Source: Paraphaeosphaeria minitans
Lineage: Eukaryota; Ascomycota; Dothideomycetes; Pleosporales; Didymosphaeriaceae
Direction of reading: 5' to 3'
Length of the DNA stretch: 64,000 bases
NCBI GenBank assembly: GCA_015832175.1
Contig: WJXW01000017.1
Coordinates: forward strand, 62,001-126,000
Shown in pieces: positions 24,201 to 36,256 of this stretch (position 1 is the first letter of the stretch; every line of letters begins with the position of its first letter). The position numbers were made by a program, and so were the translations under genes. The notes under the pieces were generated by a model. That model searched no databases and was not told the DNA's origin. It worked only from the letters and a program-made list of their open reading frames with translations.

Positions 24201-27200
24201 ACTTACTTCGATACCGTACAGTACAGGATGAATGGCTTCCAGCAGTACTAATGTATACAATAACCTGATGAGGAAGGGCTGTGTAAGATGAGATACATCG
24301 AGCTGTCCAAGATATACCGGTTTCTAAATGGTAGTACAAGGTCCGTAGCTACGACAAATCTTCCGTGACAAGGCAATTGTGCTGAACCTTGCGCCTAGTA
24401 TAGTCGTGATGATGGGCATCGAAAAATTGTCCACTAGTTCAAGCCAAAATTTTTGGCCATGATAAACAATTACGCATTGCCCTCAAGCTGCGGTCGCTCT
24501 TGGGTGTGCGATGTAATGATCGTCAACCCCAGAAGACCGCACTCCGGCCCACGTTCACATCCCTGGATGTTCGAAAATCTGACTTCTGCATGGCTATGAC
24601 CCCTACGCCGACTCAAGTCCGAGAGGGAAAGAGAGTGATGTACCATCAATCCCAGGTAGATGTGGTGCTCCCTGCTGCTTCGAATTCCGATCTACTGAAT
24701 GCAGAAAGCGTGCCCTGAGCATTAGACTCGATTATGCGCGCCATCGGACGGCCTTCTCAATCAATCGTGCGTCCAAGTCTCGAATCAAAACATCACGTAG
24801 TTTCTTCATTTTTTGCTTTGCTTGGTGTGCTCGTATTGCCCCGTCCATCGCGATCATGATTACACGCAGGCTTCTCTTGAGCTGCGACTTCAAATGCAGT
24901 GTGACACCGGGATAGATGCAGACTGCAGAGTAGTGAGAGGGCTGTTCGTGGGCCCTGCAAAGTGCAGAAAGTGGAATCAATAGAATGACTGCCTCTGACT
25001 GACGAGGGCACAATAATGTGCTGGAAGCTCACCGATCGGTTTGCGAGAAGTAGTCACCGTAACCAACAGGAAGCAAGCCTTCGGAGCGCGAGAGGGGCTA
25101 TGTTCGTTTCAATGTAGGCTGCCCGAGGCTGCAGGCTGCTCGGAGCGCATTGGCGGCTGGTCCTGCGGCTTTGGGTAAAGGCGCTCCTTCAAAGAGCCAG
25201 GAGCCGCGCTTCTCGAGATGCTTTTGGCGAGTAGAAGAATCCAGACGCCGACCAGAGGCTCGAATGACGGACACAGCAGCTAGCTGGTAAGCAAGGCGTC
25301 ACACATGCTGCATGTCGGTGGATGTCGTCACTGCCCAGTGGCTGGATGTGGGGAAGACGGCTTGCTCGCAGGCCTCCAAGGAGTCACACCCTCAATATCT
25401 AGCGGACCCGAACTGAGGGAACGAGGGCCGGGGGGAGGGAGGGAGGGAGGGAGAAGGGGTGGCCCTGGACAAGGACCAGACGTGCAGGCCGTGTGTGCCG
25501 TTGGAAGAGCGTAGCCGCGTGAACCTTGAATCCTCCCTTGTCGACGAGATTGAACGAGGCGCTCCCGAGGTTGTAGAATTCCCGCGTTCCTTGGGCCTGT
25601 TGACTAATGCTGTTTCAGGGATACGTGTCATTGTGTTTTGGTACGCTAAGCCCTGGCGTGCTCGTCTCTGCTTGCGCCGACGACGACGACTTTCCTCGTA
25701 CCCGCACCATCATCGCCATCATCGCCATCTCCATCTCTTTTTGCACCTGGAACATCTTGTCCATCTGCTGCTGGCTGTGCGACTGCCGCCAAAGTATCTT
25801 CGGTCCTGTCGTCTTCTACTCTTGCCGGCGGCGGCGGCGGCGGCTGCTGCTGCTGCGGGTAGGGATTGAGCTGTTGGCACCCACACCCACACCCACACCG
25901 GAGGGAGCTACCTGAATCCAAACCCTGGAAGCTGTGATGACCGCGCAGCTGCTGACAACTGTCGCCAGATACAGAGCCCAGGAGAACAGCCACCAATGGT
26001 CAGGCTGCAGACAAGGAGACAGTCTGTTTTGTGTAGGATGCTGGCGCCCCGAACCACCCCTAGGACACCCCTAGGATGTATCGTTTGAGGTCCCGCCCAA
26101 GCCGACCATCAAGCACTAACACACCCCAAAAGACAACAATACAATGTTATGATAACCGTTGGACTGTGTGCGGCAATACGGTGCAGTCGAGGTGGCATCA
26201 GGGCTCTCTTACACCTCTTTCTCTCCATACCCGCCAAGCCTGTGTCGACAGGCTTCCCGTGCCCCATGTCGGCAAACAGAGACAGCCCCCATCTCTTGAC
26301 CTCGATTCAGTCCAGGTTCTGGTGAGCCAAGGACTTGATATAGCCTTGGATCCCTCGCTGCCCATGGCATGGCATGTCAGCAAACACCCGTGTCATCTTC
26401 GCGGACGCAAAAGCAGTCGAGCGTTACCTTTGGCGTGTGCGTTTGCTGCTGTTGACCGGAGTATCGAGCATGTCCGGTCCCTGAGTCCTGGAATGCCGTA
26501 CCACGTGATCGAGCAATGCCCTGGGCTACCGAGGAGACTGAACAAGTTCTGCACGAGGACCATTCGTGGTTTTGACGAGGTATTGTCTACGGCAGCACCA
26601 GCCAAGACTGCCAGTACACAACCATCCAGAAGCAGGCACATACATGTCCCACTCGGGCTGGTAACTGCTGGCAGTAACCGCCAAGATGCGGCCTCTTCCC
26701 ATTTGCAATTGGATTCTTTCTTTGCTTAGTCTGCAACTTCCATTGTGACGCTCCATTCACCCGGCTAGAGCCAGCTCTGTCTGAGAAAGCCGACGGGATA
26801 TTTGAGATCGATGTCGACAGGAAGAGGTGATACCATTGCCGACGAAGGAAGTCGCCTGTTGCGTGTTGTCTCCGAGATTAAGACGACTCTGGTACTCGTG
26901 CCAGAAGAAGGCCCCACTGTTTGTATCGGTTCGAGGTTCGAGGCGTTACAAGGAGCATCGGGTTGTTGATGTTGATGGCAACCCGCAACGCTATACATTG
27001 GTTGCTCAACAGTCACGTAGCAGACATGTGTGCGTGCTGCGCTAATCTCGGGGGGCTTTTCAGTGCCACGGGCAGCAGCTTATAGGCCAACTCACAGCAG
27101 TCTGGGCGCTTTACGGTATCAACTCCTTAGGATTAGGCTCAGTCCGAGTTTGGCTTAGGGCTCGGCATGGCTGGTGCACGGTACCGAGCTGGCAGGTGTC

Positions 27201-28539
27201 TTTGCAATATGCAACGGCTCTGTGCCGTTCATCTGTACAACTGTCCCTTGTTCGACACGGCTGTCTGCGTCTCGCGCGGGAGCGGCCGTATCTCCGCGAA
27301 TGCAAGACACTATGCTCGTCTCATGCTGCCTCGAGCATGACGCAATCTTTTTCAGACGACACGCCTTGAGAAATTCTCAGCAGCTTCTGGCTCTCGTGCC
27401 TATTTCTGCGGCAAATGGACCTTTCCTTTCGCATGCTGCCAATCCGTCGGAAATGTTCATCACGTAAATTACAATGCGGACATTTCTACGGCTTGGATGG
27501 TCCTCGTATCTCATGTCATGCGTTGCTGGAAGGAAATGGGATAGTCCTGCCGCGACGTAGCGTTACCCAAACAAGCCACTCTGGTTCGATCTTCCACAAT
27601 CGTGGGATCGTTCCATACCCACACAACATTACTATCCGGACGCCATGCACGTGCATGCCAGACACAGCCCAAGAGCAACGTGATTCGGCCGCGGATGGTC
27701 TCCCGCGGACCGATGCTTGTTGATCTGCAAGAGCAAGGGATCTTACCCCAGCATGTGCAGCTGTGTATGTACAGGAGCTTGACCTGGGCCTGCAAGCGGA
27801 CGCGGACCATGTTCTCTTCAGCCGACGCCAGGTACTTTGCTCTGCGTGTTTGGTTGCAGATGGCACAGCGATATAGATTGTGTCAATTCCGAAAAACGGG
27901 ACAGCAAGTGTCGCCTCGGTCAAGTCGAGCAAGAATCCGTCAGCGATGGCTTGTCGTTGGAGCAGACGGTTCGCCCTCGGTCTGCGGATTTCCTCCGCTT
28001 GTAGCCCATGTCGCAACAGTTGCTCGGGACGGCATCCTCAAGGCACTAGCTGCGTTGCTCGCGTTCGGTGGTCCGGCGAGGCCAACTGCCACGCTTGCGT
28101 TTCCCGGCAGGCCAAGTGGCTACCAACAGGCGACTGCAGTCAAGCTGAGGTGAACCCTGCAAAAAAAAATCCTGTTGGCCACGGTTTCGGACAGATATCA
28201 ATCAGACGTCTGCTGGAAGCATGCGGATTGGGAACCATAATATCGCGATTAGCCGACGGCACGGTGTGCGTCAAACGATAGCAGCCCCAAAAGAAGGCAG
28301 CGTGATAGCCCGGCTACGAGCAGCAGGCGCTCAGTCAGGACCGCGGGTCCGTCTGCCGTCAAGACGCCGCTCACAGTGGAGCACGCTTGCAGCGGCTAGC
28401 GCATGGCGCTTTCACCGCGCGATGGCCTAGAGCCCTGATCGCAAATGTGGGCTGGCGCGCTGCCGCCAAGCGGGGACACGATATATTGGTGTGCGATCGT
28501 CAGCCGCATCGTCAACGAGCACGCGCGCGGTATGTTGCC
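21266..28539. other. Gene-poor stretch of about 7.3 kb
   Basis: No gene could be supported. Many open frames of 60-217 codons occur on both strands, but they overlap each other, lack family resemblance and do not join through convincing splice sites. Short low-complexity runs include GGGA repeats at about 25434-25457, a GGC/TGC triplet run at about 25826-25857 and CCCACA repeats near 25880. The stretch may hold decayed elements, long non-coding RNA or promoter DNA of the glycosyltransferase downstream. Confidence 0.5.
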
Positions 28540-28742
28540 AGAGGCGAGAGGGGAGAGAGAAGAAGGGGGAGGGGAGAGGCGAGAGGGAAGAAGGGAGAGG
28601 TGGGAGGCGAGAGGTGAGAGGCGAGAGGGGAGAGGGGAGAGGAGGAGAGGGGAGAGGAGGAGAGGGGAGAGGAGAGGCGAGAGGAGAGGCGAGAGGCGAG
28701 AGGCGAGAGGCGAGAGGAGAGGAGAGGAGAGGACAGGAAGAT
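28540..28742. repeat. Polypurine (GAGAGG)n tract
   Basis: About 200 bases on the + strand are almost only G and A, made of GAGAGGGGAGAGG and GCGAGAGG words in many imperfect copies. It lies about 540 bases upstream of the glycosyltransferase start codon. Such mirror-like purine tracts can form triplex DNA in vitro; any role here is inference. Confidence 0.85.
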
Positions 28743-29284
28743 GACAGGCGCGGTCACCAGAGACGATGGAAGGACGATCGTGGGTGGCTCGGGGGGTGCA
28801 CTGTCTCGTGCTCAGTAGGTATGGTACCATCCCCCCACCGGAGCGAGTGCGGGCGGCAGAGCACAGGCTGGCCGAGTACACGGCGCTCGCTGCAGACTGG
28901 GCAGGACGATCCCTGAGCACCAGGGTGCCCGAAATCTGCACGTATTCAACGGCTGGCGGGTCCCCAGCAGACGCTCGTGCTTTCACTGGTCGACTCCGCT
29001 AGTGTCCCCCCCCCTGGTCACTAAACAGATTTCGACGACCTCAAGGCACATGGAGCCATGTTGACACTACCCCAAATGCTGCTAAGAGGATGTCCTGCAG
29101 CTTAAACTACGCCGGGATGCGAACCATCATTCGACGCCCGGACCTGCAAACATGTGGCTTGAATATTTAGTCTCCCGCTCTCCCTCCGGGGAACCGTCGG
29201 ATTCCTCCCTCCATCAATGTGATCTTCGTTGCCGTTGCACTCCGCACTCTTCTTTCCTATCACATTCGTTGGTCGCTGCTTGCC

Positions 29285-31306
29285 ATGTTTCTGTTTCCGT
29301 CATGGATGTTTCCTAGTTGGAGTTGGTTTGGCATCTTCCTGGCCGCTTTGTACGTCCACCTACCACGGCCACGGCGGCCGCTCGGTGCGCTCATTTGGTG
29401 TGATGGCGGCACCCTGAACTGACTCGGATCTCGTAGCTTGTTCCGTTACCTCAGACTATGGATCAACCTGGTGGCGGTATGGACGTATGCGCCCATGCAG
29501 CCGGTTGACGAACCGAGCATCACTTCGCAGGACGTGACCGTCATCATCCCGACCGTGGCGGAGGACATGCAACAACTGAAGGAGACGGTCCAAACGGCGT
29601 ACCGGCTGGAGCCGTTTGAGCTGCTGCTGGTGACGCCCGACTCCCGCGTGAAGCGGGTGTACCAGATGGTGGAAGAGATGGGCAGCCCCAAGAAGATGCA
29701 GGTGCTGTCGGTGAGCCAGGCGAACAAGCGGCGGCAGCTTTCGAGAGCGATCCCCGAGGTGCAGACCAAGATCACGCTGCTGCTGGACGACGACGTGTGG
29801 CTGCCGGAAAAGTTCAACAAGTGGATGCTGGCGCCGTTCGAAGATGCTCGCGTGGGCGGGGTGGGGACCAACCAGCAGCTTCGGCGGAGGGACAGGAACA
29901 ACGTGTGGGAATTCCTGGGGGCCATCTACCTGGTGCGGAGGACGTTCGACTGCACGGCGTGCAACTGGCTGGACGGCGGGCTTCCCTGCCTCTCCGGGCG
30001 GGCGGTTGCGTATCGGTCCGAGATCCTGCAAGATGCAAACTTCACCTACGGCTTCACGCACGAGACGTGGGGGAGCGACCACTTCCTCAACGCCGACGAC
30101 GACAACTTCATCACCCGCTGGCTGTTCTCGCACGACTGGAAGATCCAGCTGCAGAACCATCGCGAGTGCGAGGTGGAGACGACGCTGGAGCACGACCCCA
30201 AGTACCTGCGACAATGCCTGCGCTGGGTGCGCAGCAACTGGAGGAGCAACCTAACGAGCGTGAGCGAGCTGCGCATGTGGTGGTAAGTCGCCGAGAACCG
30301 CGCCCCTTTGGTTCCTTTTTTGGTTCCTTTTATGGTTCCTTTTTTGGTTTCTTCTTTGGATCCTTTTTTAGATCCTTTTTGGTTTGTTTTTGGTTTCTTT
30401 TTAGTTTCTTTTTGGTATCTTTTCGTTTTCTTTTTGGTTCCTTGTTCCTTTCTCGTTCCTTTTTTCGCTGCTTCCTCGTCCCGTGCCCCTCGGTTCCTTC
30501 CTCATTCCTTTCTGCTCCTTCCTCGTTCCTTTCTGCTCCTTCCTCGTTCCTTTCTCGCTCCTTCCTCGTTCCGTGCCCCTTGGTTCCTTCCTCGCGCCTT
30601 CCTCGCGCCTTCCTTGTTCCGTGCCCCTTCCTTCTTTGCCCGGACAATTCGCGTCGACGCGCCAAGCCCCCCCCCCCCCGCGCCTCCCGCACCGCTCGTG
30701 ACCGGGGCTATTCCCTCCATACCGATGGGCAGGCTAACCCCGTTTGGTAACAGGAATTATCCGTGGTCCATGTACGCCGTCTTCCAGACCACCATCACGC
30801 AGTGGGCTTTCCTCTACGACTGCACCCTGGTGGCACTCTTCTACTGCGCGATGAAGGAGGCGGGCTACCAGGCCGAAGAGCTCTACGCCGAGTACGAGCG
30901 CACCCGCACGCTGCTGTGGGCCCTGTTCCTCGGCCACATGGTCTTCTCCAAGACGATCAAGCTGGTGCCGCACCTGCTGCGCAACCCGGGCGACGTCCGC
31001 TTCGTGCCCGTCTCGATCCTGTTCGGCTACCTGCACAATCTCATCAAACTCTACGGCTGCATTACGGTGACAGAGGTGCGTAGGCTGCGGCGAAGGCGCC
31101 TTTGGTTTCTTTTCGAGGGGGGGGGTTTGGGTGCTGACTAGCCGCACTAGACGACGTGGGGCACGCGCGAAGGTGCCGACACGGACGACAACATCAGGAT
31201 GCTTCCCATCCCTCCCATGGCCTCCATCACGCCGCCGCTCTCCCCTTTGCCGCATGGACGCATGCTCCGCGAGCGCGCCAGCCTCCTACCGAGCTGCGGC
31301 AGCTGA
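29285..31306 (+). CDS. Family 2 glycosyltransferase (Cps1 / hyaluronan-synthase-like, type-2 GT of moulds)
   Basis: Membrane-bound processive glycosyltransferase. Four exons (29285-29349, 29437-30282, 30754-31075, 31151-31306) sum to 462 aa. An N-terminal hydrophobic anchor (MFLFPSWMF...GIFLAAFLF) leads into the GT2 fold. VTVIIPTV starts the nucleotide-binding region, LLLDDDVW (~137) supplies UDP/metal aspartates, a second acidic site reads NADDDNF (~240), and QCLRW (~283) is the QxxRW motif of processive synthases. Two or three C-terminal membrane helices follow. The family includes Cryptococcus Cps1 and a Zymoseptoria/Fusarium GT2 reported to be needed for hyphal growth on solid surfaces, so a cell-wall or extracellular polysaccharide role is likely; the exact polymer is unknown. 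The ATG at 29285 was chosen because the anchor starts there and its exon splices in frame. Intron 2 is unusually long (471 bases) and pyrimidine-rich. Confidence 0.9.
30283..30753 (+). repeat. Expanded pyrimidine-rich intron in the glycosyltransferase gene
   Basis: The donor is GTAAGT at 30283 and the acceptor CAG ends at 30753; joining restores RMWW-NYPWSMY in frame. The first half is built of GGTTCCTTTTTT-like words and the second half of CCTTCCTCGTTCCTTTCTGCT-like words of about 22 bases. A C homopolymer follows near 30668-30680. The intron is several times longer than most others in the window. Confidence 0.85.
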
Positions 31307-32269
31307 GTGAGGAGGGGGCCTTTTGGACGCGCTAGTCGCGAGTCGCCGCTTGGCGGCCCAGGGAGGCAGTAATTTAGACGCTCGACCATCGGCTGCCTGC
31401 ATGCATGGTCCTCGAGGCTCCGACAGAGTCCGTTTCACGCGCGACCGACGTTTTCTCTGCCATCTACGCAGTATTGTTGTTGGTGTTGTAGCAGGTGTTT
31501 GTGTTTGTGTTCTTGCTGTTGTTCTTGTTGTAGTTGTTGTGTTGTTTTGACAGGATTAGCGACGGGAGTTGCTTCGGGCACTAAAAGGACGGGACGGATA
31601 CACGGCGTTGAACAGGCGTTTTGCGGGTCCGCGGACTCTGCCATGATGATGAAGATTGCAGCGTTTTTTTGGGGGGGGGGGACGGGGGGAAGGCTTCGGC
31701 GCCGTGGGATGGCGACCATGTAGTGTATGAAGGGGGAAAAAAGATAAGAAAAAGGCACCGGCGCGATGCGCGCTTCCCCATGCACATGCACGCAGTTCGC
31801 AGTGGCGACCCTCGTGGCGACCCTTCAGCAGCACCCATACGCTGCCAGTCCGTCTGTCTGCCCGCCCGCACCAGGACAACACTTCGACCCGCTGCTCAGC
31901 ACAGCGGGCGTCGATACCTATTACCTACCTACGAGCTCCGAGGTCCCCCCCCCCAACCCCTGGCATGCACGGACCGCCCATGGCGCGAACCAGCTCCCGC
32001 GTCGCCCGCACTTTGGACCCAGATTGGCATCCTGAACGTCCACCCACCGCGCAGTCTAGCTGGGGGCTGGGGCTGGGGCTGGGGCTGGGGGTTGGGGGAG
32101 CGAGCACTGGGCGCACATGGCGTGAAAGGCAAAGGCAGAAGCAGCGGCAGAGGCAGAAGCAGCGGCAGAGGCAGAAGCAGACGCAGAAGCAAAGGTAGAA
32201 GCAGAGGCTGAGGCTGAGGCAGAGGCTGAGGCAGACCTGTTGCCAACGCAGAAGGTGTACATGCAGCCG

Positions 32270-32600
32270 CGTACCGGTACATAGATGCTGTAGATGCCGA
32301 CGTGGCGTACATGTACATGCTGTGGATACTGCACATGGCGTAGGCACTGTACATGCTGTGGATGCTGTAGATATTGTACATGCTGTAGATGTTATCCATA
32401 TCATAGACACTGTGCATACTGCAAACTGTACATATTGTAAACACTGTATGCTGTAAATACTGTACATGTTATAAACACTGTGCATGCTGTGGATACTGCA
32501 CATATCATAAACGCTGTGCATGCTGTGGATACTGTACATATCATAAACGCTGTGCATGCTGTGGATACTGCACATGCTGTAGAGACTGTGCGTGGCTCAG
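32270..32600. repeat. Minisatellite with CATGCTGTGGATACTG core and 36-base higher-order unit
   Basis: Short related units (CATGCTGTGGATACTGCA, with variants CATGCTGTAGAT and CATATCATAAAC) run from about 32270. From about 32470 they resolve into a clear 36-base period (CTGTGCATGCTGTGGATACT then GCACATATCATAAACG) repeated about three times. Because 36 is a multiple of three, several frames on both strands stay open, giving 12-residue periodic but meaningless peptides. Confidence 0.85.
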
Positions 32601-32876
32601 CATGCAGCAGCCTCTCCCTCAGGCCTCGGGGCACGCAGGGTGCACATTCCGCCGGGCCCACGACGTGCGCGGTGCATTGCGGAGGAAGCTGGCGGCTGTC
32701 GACAGCGAATCCAGCCGCGGCTGTCCATGGCGAATCGAGCGGCGGCTGTTGAGCGGCTTCACAGCGTATCCAGCGCCGAATGGTGGAGAAAGCCATCGAG
32801 TGCGGGTGGAGAAAGCCATCGAGCGCCAAATGGTGGAAGGTGGAAGAAGCTCGTCTGTCGAGAGGCGAATGGTGGA

Positions 32877-32955
32877 AGAAGCTAGGCGGAGGAAGCTAGG
32901 CGGAGGAAGCTAGGCGGAAGAAGCTAGGCGGAGGAAGCTAGGCGGAAGAAGCTAG
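32877..32955. repeat. 14-base tandem repeat (GAAGCTAGGCGGAG)
   Basis: About five or six head-to-tail copies occur, differing at the last two bases (GGAG or GGAA). A looser related sequence (GGTGGAGAAAGCCATCGAG) lies just upstream. Confidence 0.8.
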
Positions 32956-33416
32956 TCTGTGGACAGCCGAATGGTGCCGTGTTTTTTTTTTTTCTTCCAA
33001 AGCGCCCCTGCCTGCATCCAATTCCAGCACTAGTACGCGCCGCTGGCGCAGACCCTCTTATCGACCCTCTTTGCCGCACCCCACGACGGCCAACCCTGGC
33101 GAGCCTCGCAGTCGAGACGCCGCACCGTCGTGGCCGTGGCCATGGCCGTGGTCATCATCGTCGTCGTCGTCGTCGTCCCCGTCATGCCTGCTCGCTCAAG
33201 CTGGGCCTTGCGGCTCTCACCACCTCAAACCACGCTCTGGGGCCTGCACTCGCCCACCCTTCCACCCCGGACTGCCTGAGCGACGTCGGACGAGGACCCT
33301 TTGTTCGAACCTCATGCCCGTCATCTCCCGGCTCCCGCTGGTAGTGACCTACCTACCGTAGTCTACTCGCTGTCCACAGTCGGCGCCTGCACCGGAGAAA
33401 GGCCGAGCCCAGCCCC

Positions 33417-33501
33417 GACCCATATCTGCATCTCGTCGACCCATATCCGCATCTCGTCGGCCCATATCCGCATCTCGTCGGCCCATATCAGCATCTCGTC
33501 A
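33417..33501. repeat. 21-base tandem repeat, 4 copies
   Basis: The unit is CCCATATCCGCATCTCGTCG plus one base. Copies differ at single positions (CATATCTG, CATATCCG, CATATCAG). Confidence 0.88.
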
Positions 33502-36124
33502 TAGGTACAGTACTGTAGCTCGCTGCTTCATCCAAAGGATGGCCATGGCTGCATGCAACCAACGCATGTTCCGTCTCCCCGATGCAAACCAATCCACACA
33601 CCTTTGACCTTTGGCGACGACGGAGAAGGAACAAACGAACAACTAACCATGGCGCCTGCACCTGCTTCGAATTGGGCCGGCCTCGCCGCCATCGGTATCG
33701 ACCTGCATCCCCAATCGTCTCCACGTCTGCAACACCTACGTAGCGATGCAGCTGCGCCAAGCGCATTTTGATCCCTCGGGAATCTTTTTTTACCCTTCCG
33801 TCGACGCCCGTCGACTTGCCAGATGAACACTCGATGCGCCGCTGTATCCAACACTCGATGCGCCTCGGTATCTATGCGCCGCCGTCAATGCGCGCCGTGT
33901 CCATGTGCAGTGCGCGGAGCGAGCCACGTACCTCCCGCAAATGGACTCAACCGTCGCCTGATATTTTAATCGAGAAGCACTCAAACTTCTCCCAGGCCCG
34001 CACCTCCCAATGTATCCCTTCTGCTGGGTCCGCGCAAATTTTTTCCTGCTTGTCCATTCGCCAATGTGTCCTCGGTTCGAGCAGTGACACGAAGCATTTG
34101 CCGAAATGTGGGTTGGACGCATTTTACTCACCGTTCAACACTAGGTAGACTACCTCGCATGGCCATATCCTCCGTGCCTCATCCGGGGCATTCGCTACAG
34201 CTCAGAGTACCTCGTATCCCGGGCTTATCTGCGCCTCTGTACCAAAATTCACTAACACCGAAGATCCATTGTTCCTTGCATTAATACAAACCTGGCTCTC
34301 CGCTGCTGCATCCTTGCTAATTGCCATGAGTGCGCTCCTCCAAGCTGCCTCCATCCGTTAATTGCAAATTAGATGGCGCTTTCCTCCCGCTGTCGCCTTT
34401 TATGCAGCCATCACTCCTTCACCTAGCTGATCTCGATGTCTTCCTCAACGTACCATACCGATTTTCCCTCGTCAATATCGGCTGCTCGAAGAACAACGTC
34501 ATATACTCGGCATATGATGCATCGCACAAGCTCCATTTCCGATGCTGTCACTACATTTCAGCCTCCGTCACATCGTCGCTCCATGATGATGGCCCAAGAG
34601 CTGTGTGGTGTCGTGTCGACTGACGACATTTACTTTCTCGAGACTAGGGACGTGCGTGCACTCTACTTGTCGTCCAAACATCACGAAAGGTGTGACGAAT
34701 GTGCCCGAGCCATGCGACCTGAACGCGCCATTGCAGTCGTCTCCGGGTCCGTCTCCGGCCATCTAAAATTGAACAGGACCTTGCTCGGGTTCGCGATGCA
34801 GTATGCAATGGAGATGCTTGTCGTCGTCTACGCAGCTAACGATCCTTGGTGGGATATTCACTAATACGAAACCGAGCTTCCCCAGGCAATGATCAGCCCT
34901 AGCGACATGGCCATGGTGTTCACAGTGATTAGAGGTTCGTTTCTAGCGCCACACTATCAAACTAGACACTTGTCTCCCATGGCCATTTTTCCAAGAGGAG
35001 CCATCACATGCGTAATCACCCTCGAATCAAGCAACATGAACCGTCTCAAGACCCTGGCGGAGCATCTGATTTTGACATTTGATCGCGACGCTTGGCAGCC
35101 TTCTAGTCTTGGTGCTACGGAGCAAGCGCTACGGCCTAGCTGTATCGGAGAAGCGGTGCCATTCAACGCAATGCAACCTAAAATGACTTGCAGCTCCATG
35201 ATTCTGCTCCGTCATGCAGTCACGATCATGTAGGTAGACCATTCTCCTCAGCTCAGCTCAGCTCAGCAAAGCACAGCACCCTGTCGGGGTATTCGACGTG
35301 CAGCGATCAGCCCGACCGCAACGTCGGCAGCAATACCTACCTAGGCACCTACGGTAGGTGGCATCCCAGAGATGAGATGTGGTGGTAAATGCGAGAGTTT
35401 TCGGAACGACCACCCGATCGCTCCCTTGTCGAGGCCCACGAGTCAGGCCCTTTCTGACAGCCGTTCTCAAATCGACTTCCTAGAACAGATCAGCGTCGGC
35501 CCCATTGCTAGCGTTTGCACAGAGAGGCTCCGGTCGTCGCGAACCGTGGGTCTAAGGCGGCAAAAGGCCAGAGCTCGGTGATGACCTCCACTCCCTCCCC
35601 CCCTCCCGGCAGTCGCCAGGGTCGTGTGGGGTGGAGTGAATCCTCAAGCCCCAAGCCCCAAGCAAGACTGCATTTGAGGTTTGCTAGTCATGGCAAGCAG
35701 GCAGCTTCGCTTCCCTAGGTACCTATGCAAAGTTTAGCTTGCCGACGCGGCTAGACCCGACATCATCGACGTGCTGCGTCTCAAACAAGTTCTTTGCTGG
35801 CGGAAATGTGACTGCGTGGCGCGGGCGCCGAGCCAGGCATCGGCCCCGCCGTAGGTAGGTAGACTACCCAGGTTTGCAAGTGCTGGGTTGACAGCGAAAA
35901 ATCGAGGCCCACACTCGCACGATTAGGTACCTAGAACTACCGTACCGTAAGGGACTTGCCTCGACCCATCTTGTCCGAGGAGCGGCAATAACCGCTCTGC
36001 TATCTTGTCACCCTCGACTAGGTAGGTGGAGGGGACGACCAGGTGATGGGGTGCTTGCAGGTGCTTGGTGTTGGAGATGTGGTCGCAGGCAGTAGGTATC
36101 TAGATAGTCTAGGTAGTGGGGTGG

Positions 36125-36256
36125 TTAGGTAGGTAGATAGGTAGGTTAGGTAGATAGGTAGGTTAGGTAGATAGGTAGGTTAGGTAGATAGGTAGATTAG
36201 GTAGATAGGTAGATTAGGTAGATAGGTAGGTTAGGTAGATAGGTAGGCAGGTAGAT
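36125..36256. repeat. TAGGTAGGTTAGGTAGA tandem array
   Basis: About eight imperfect copies of a ~17-base unit made of TAGGTAGG / TAGGTAGA words. It forms the densest part of a region (35.3-36.7 kb) scattered with the same words in both orientations. It is not a telomere repeat (TTAGGG). Confidence 0.85.

Noticed and set aside
26076..26729. 217-codon plus-strand frame
   Set aside because: Composition is not protein-like (many Arg, Ser, His, Pro without pattern), and no start context, splice site or family supports it.
27516..28016. 166-codon minus-strand frame
   Set aside because: No domain, no family resemblance, and overlaps an equally long plus-strand frame.
29456..30214. 252-codon frame antisense to the glycosyltransferase
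   Set aside because: Composition is an artefact of GC-rich coding DNA on the other strand; the sense frame has conserved GT2 motifs.
30308..31141. 277-codon frame running through the glycosyltransferase intron into exon 3
   Set aside because: The first half is a translation of pyrimidine repeats; only the part after 30754 is real exon.
32401..32829. Periodic 142-codon minus-strand frame
   Set aside because: It is the translation of a 36-base minisatellite; related frames are open on both strands.
36125..36256. Internal telomere-like repeat
   Set aside because: The words are TAGGTAGG/TAGGTAGA, not TTAGGG, with irregular ~17-base units.
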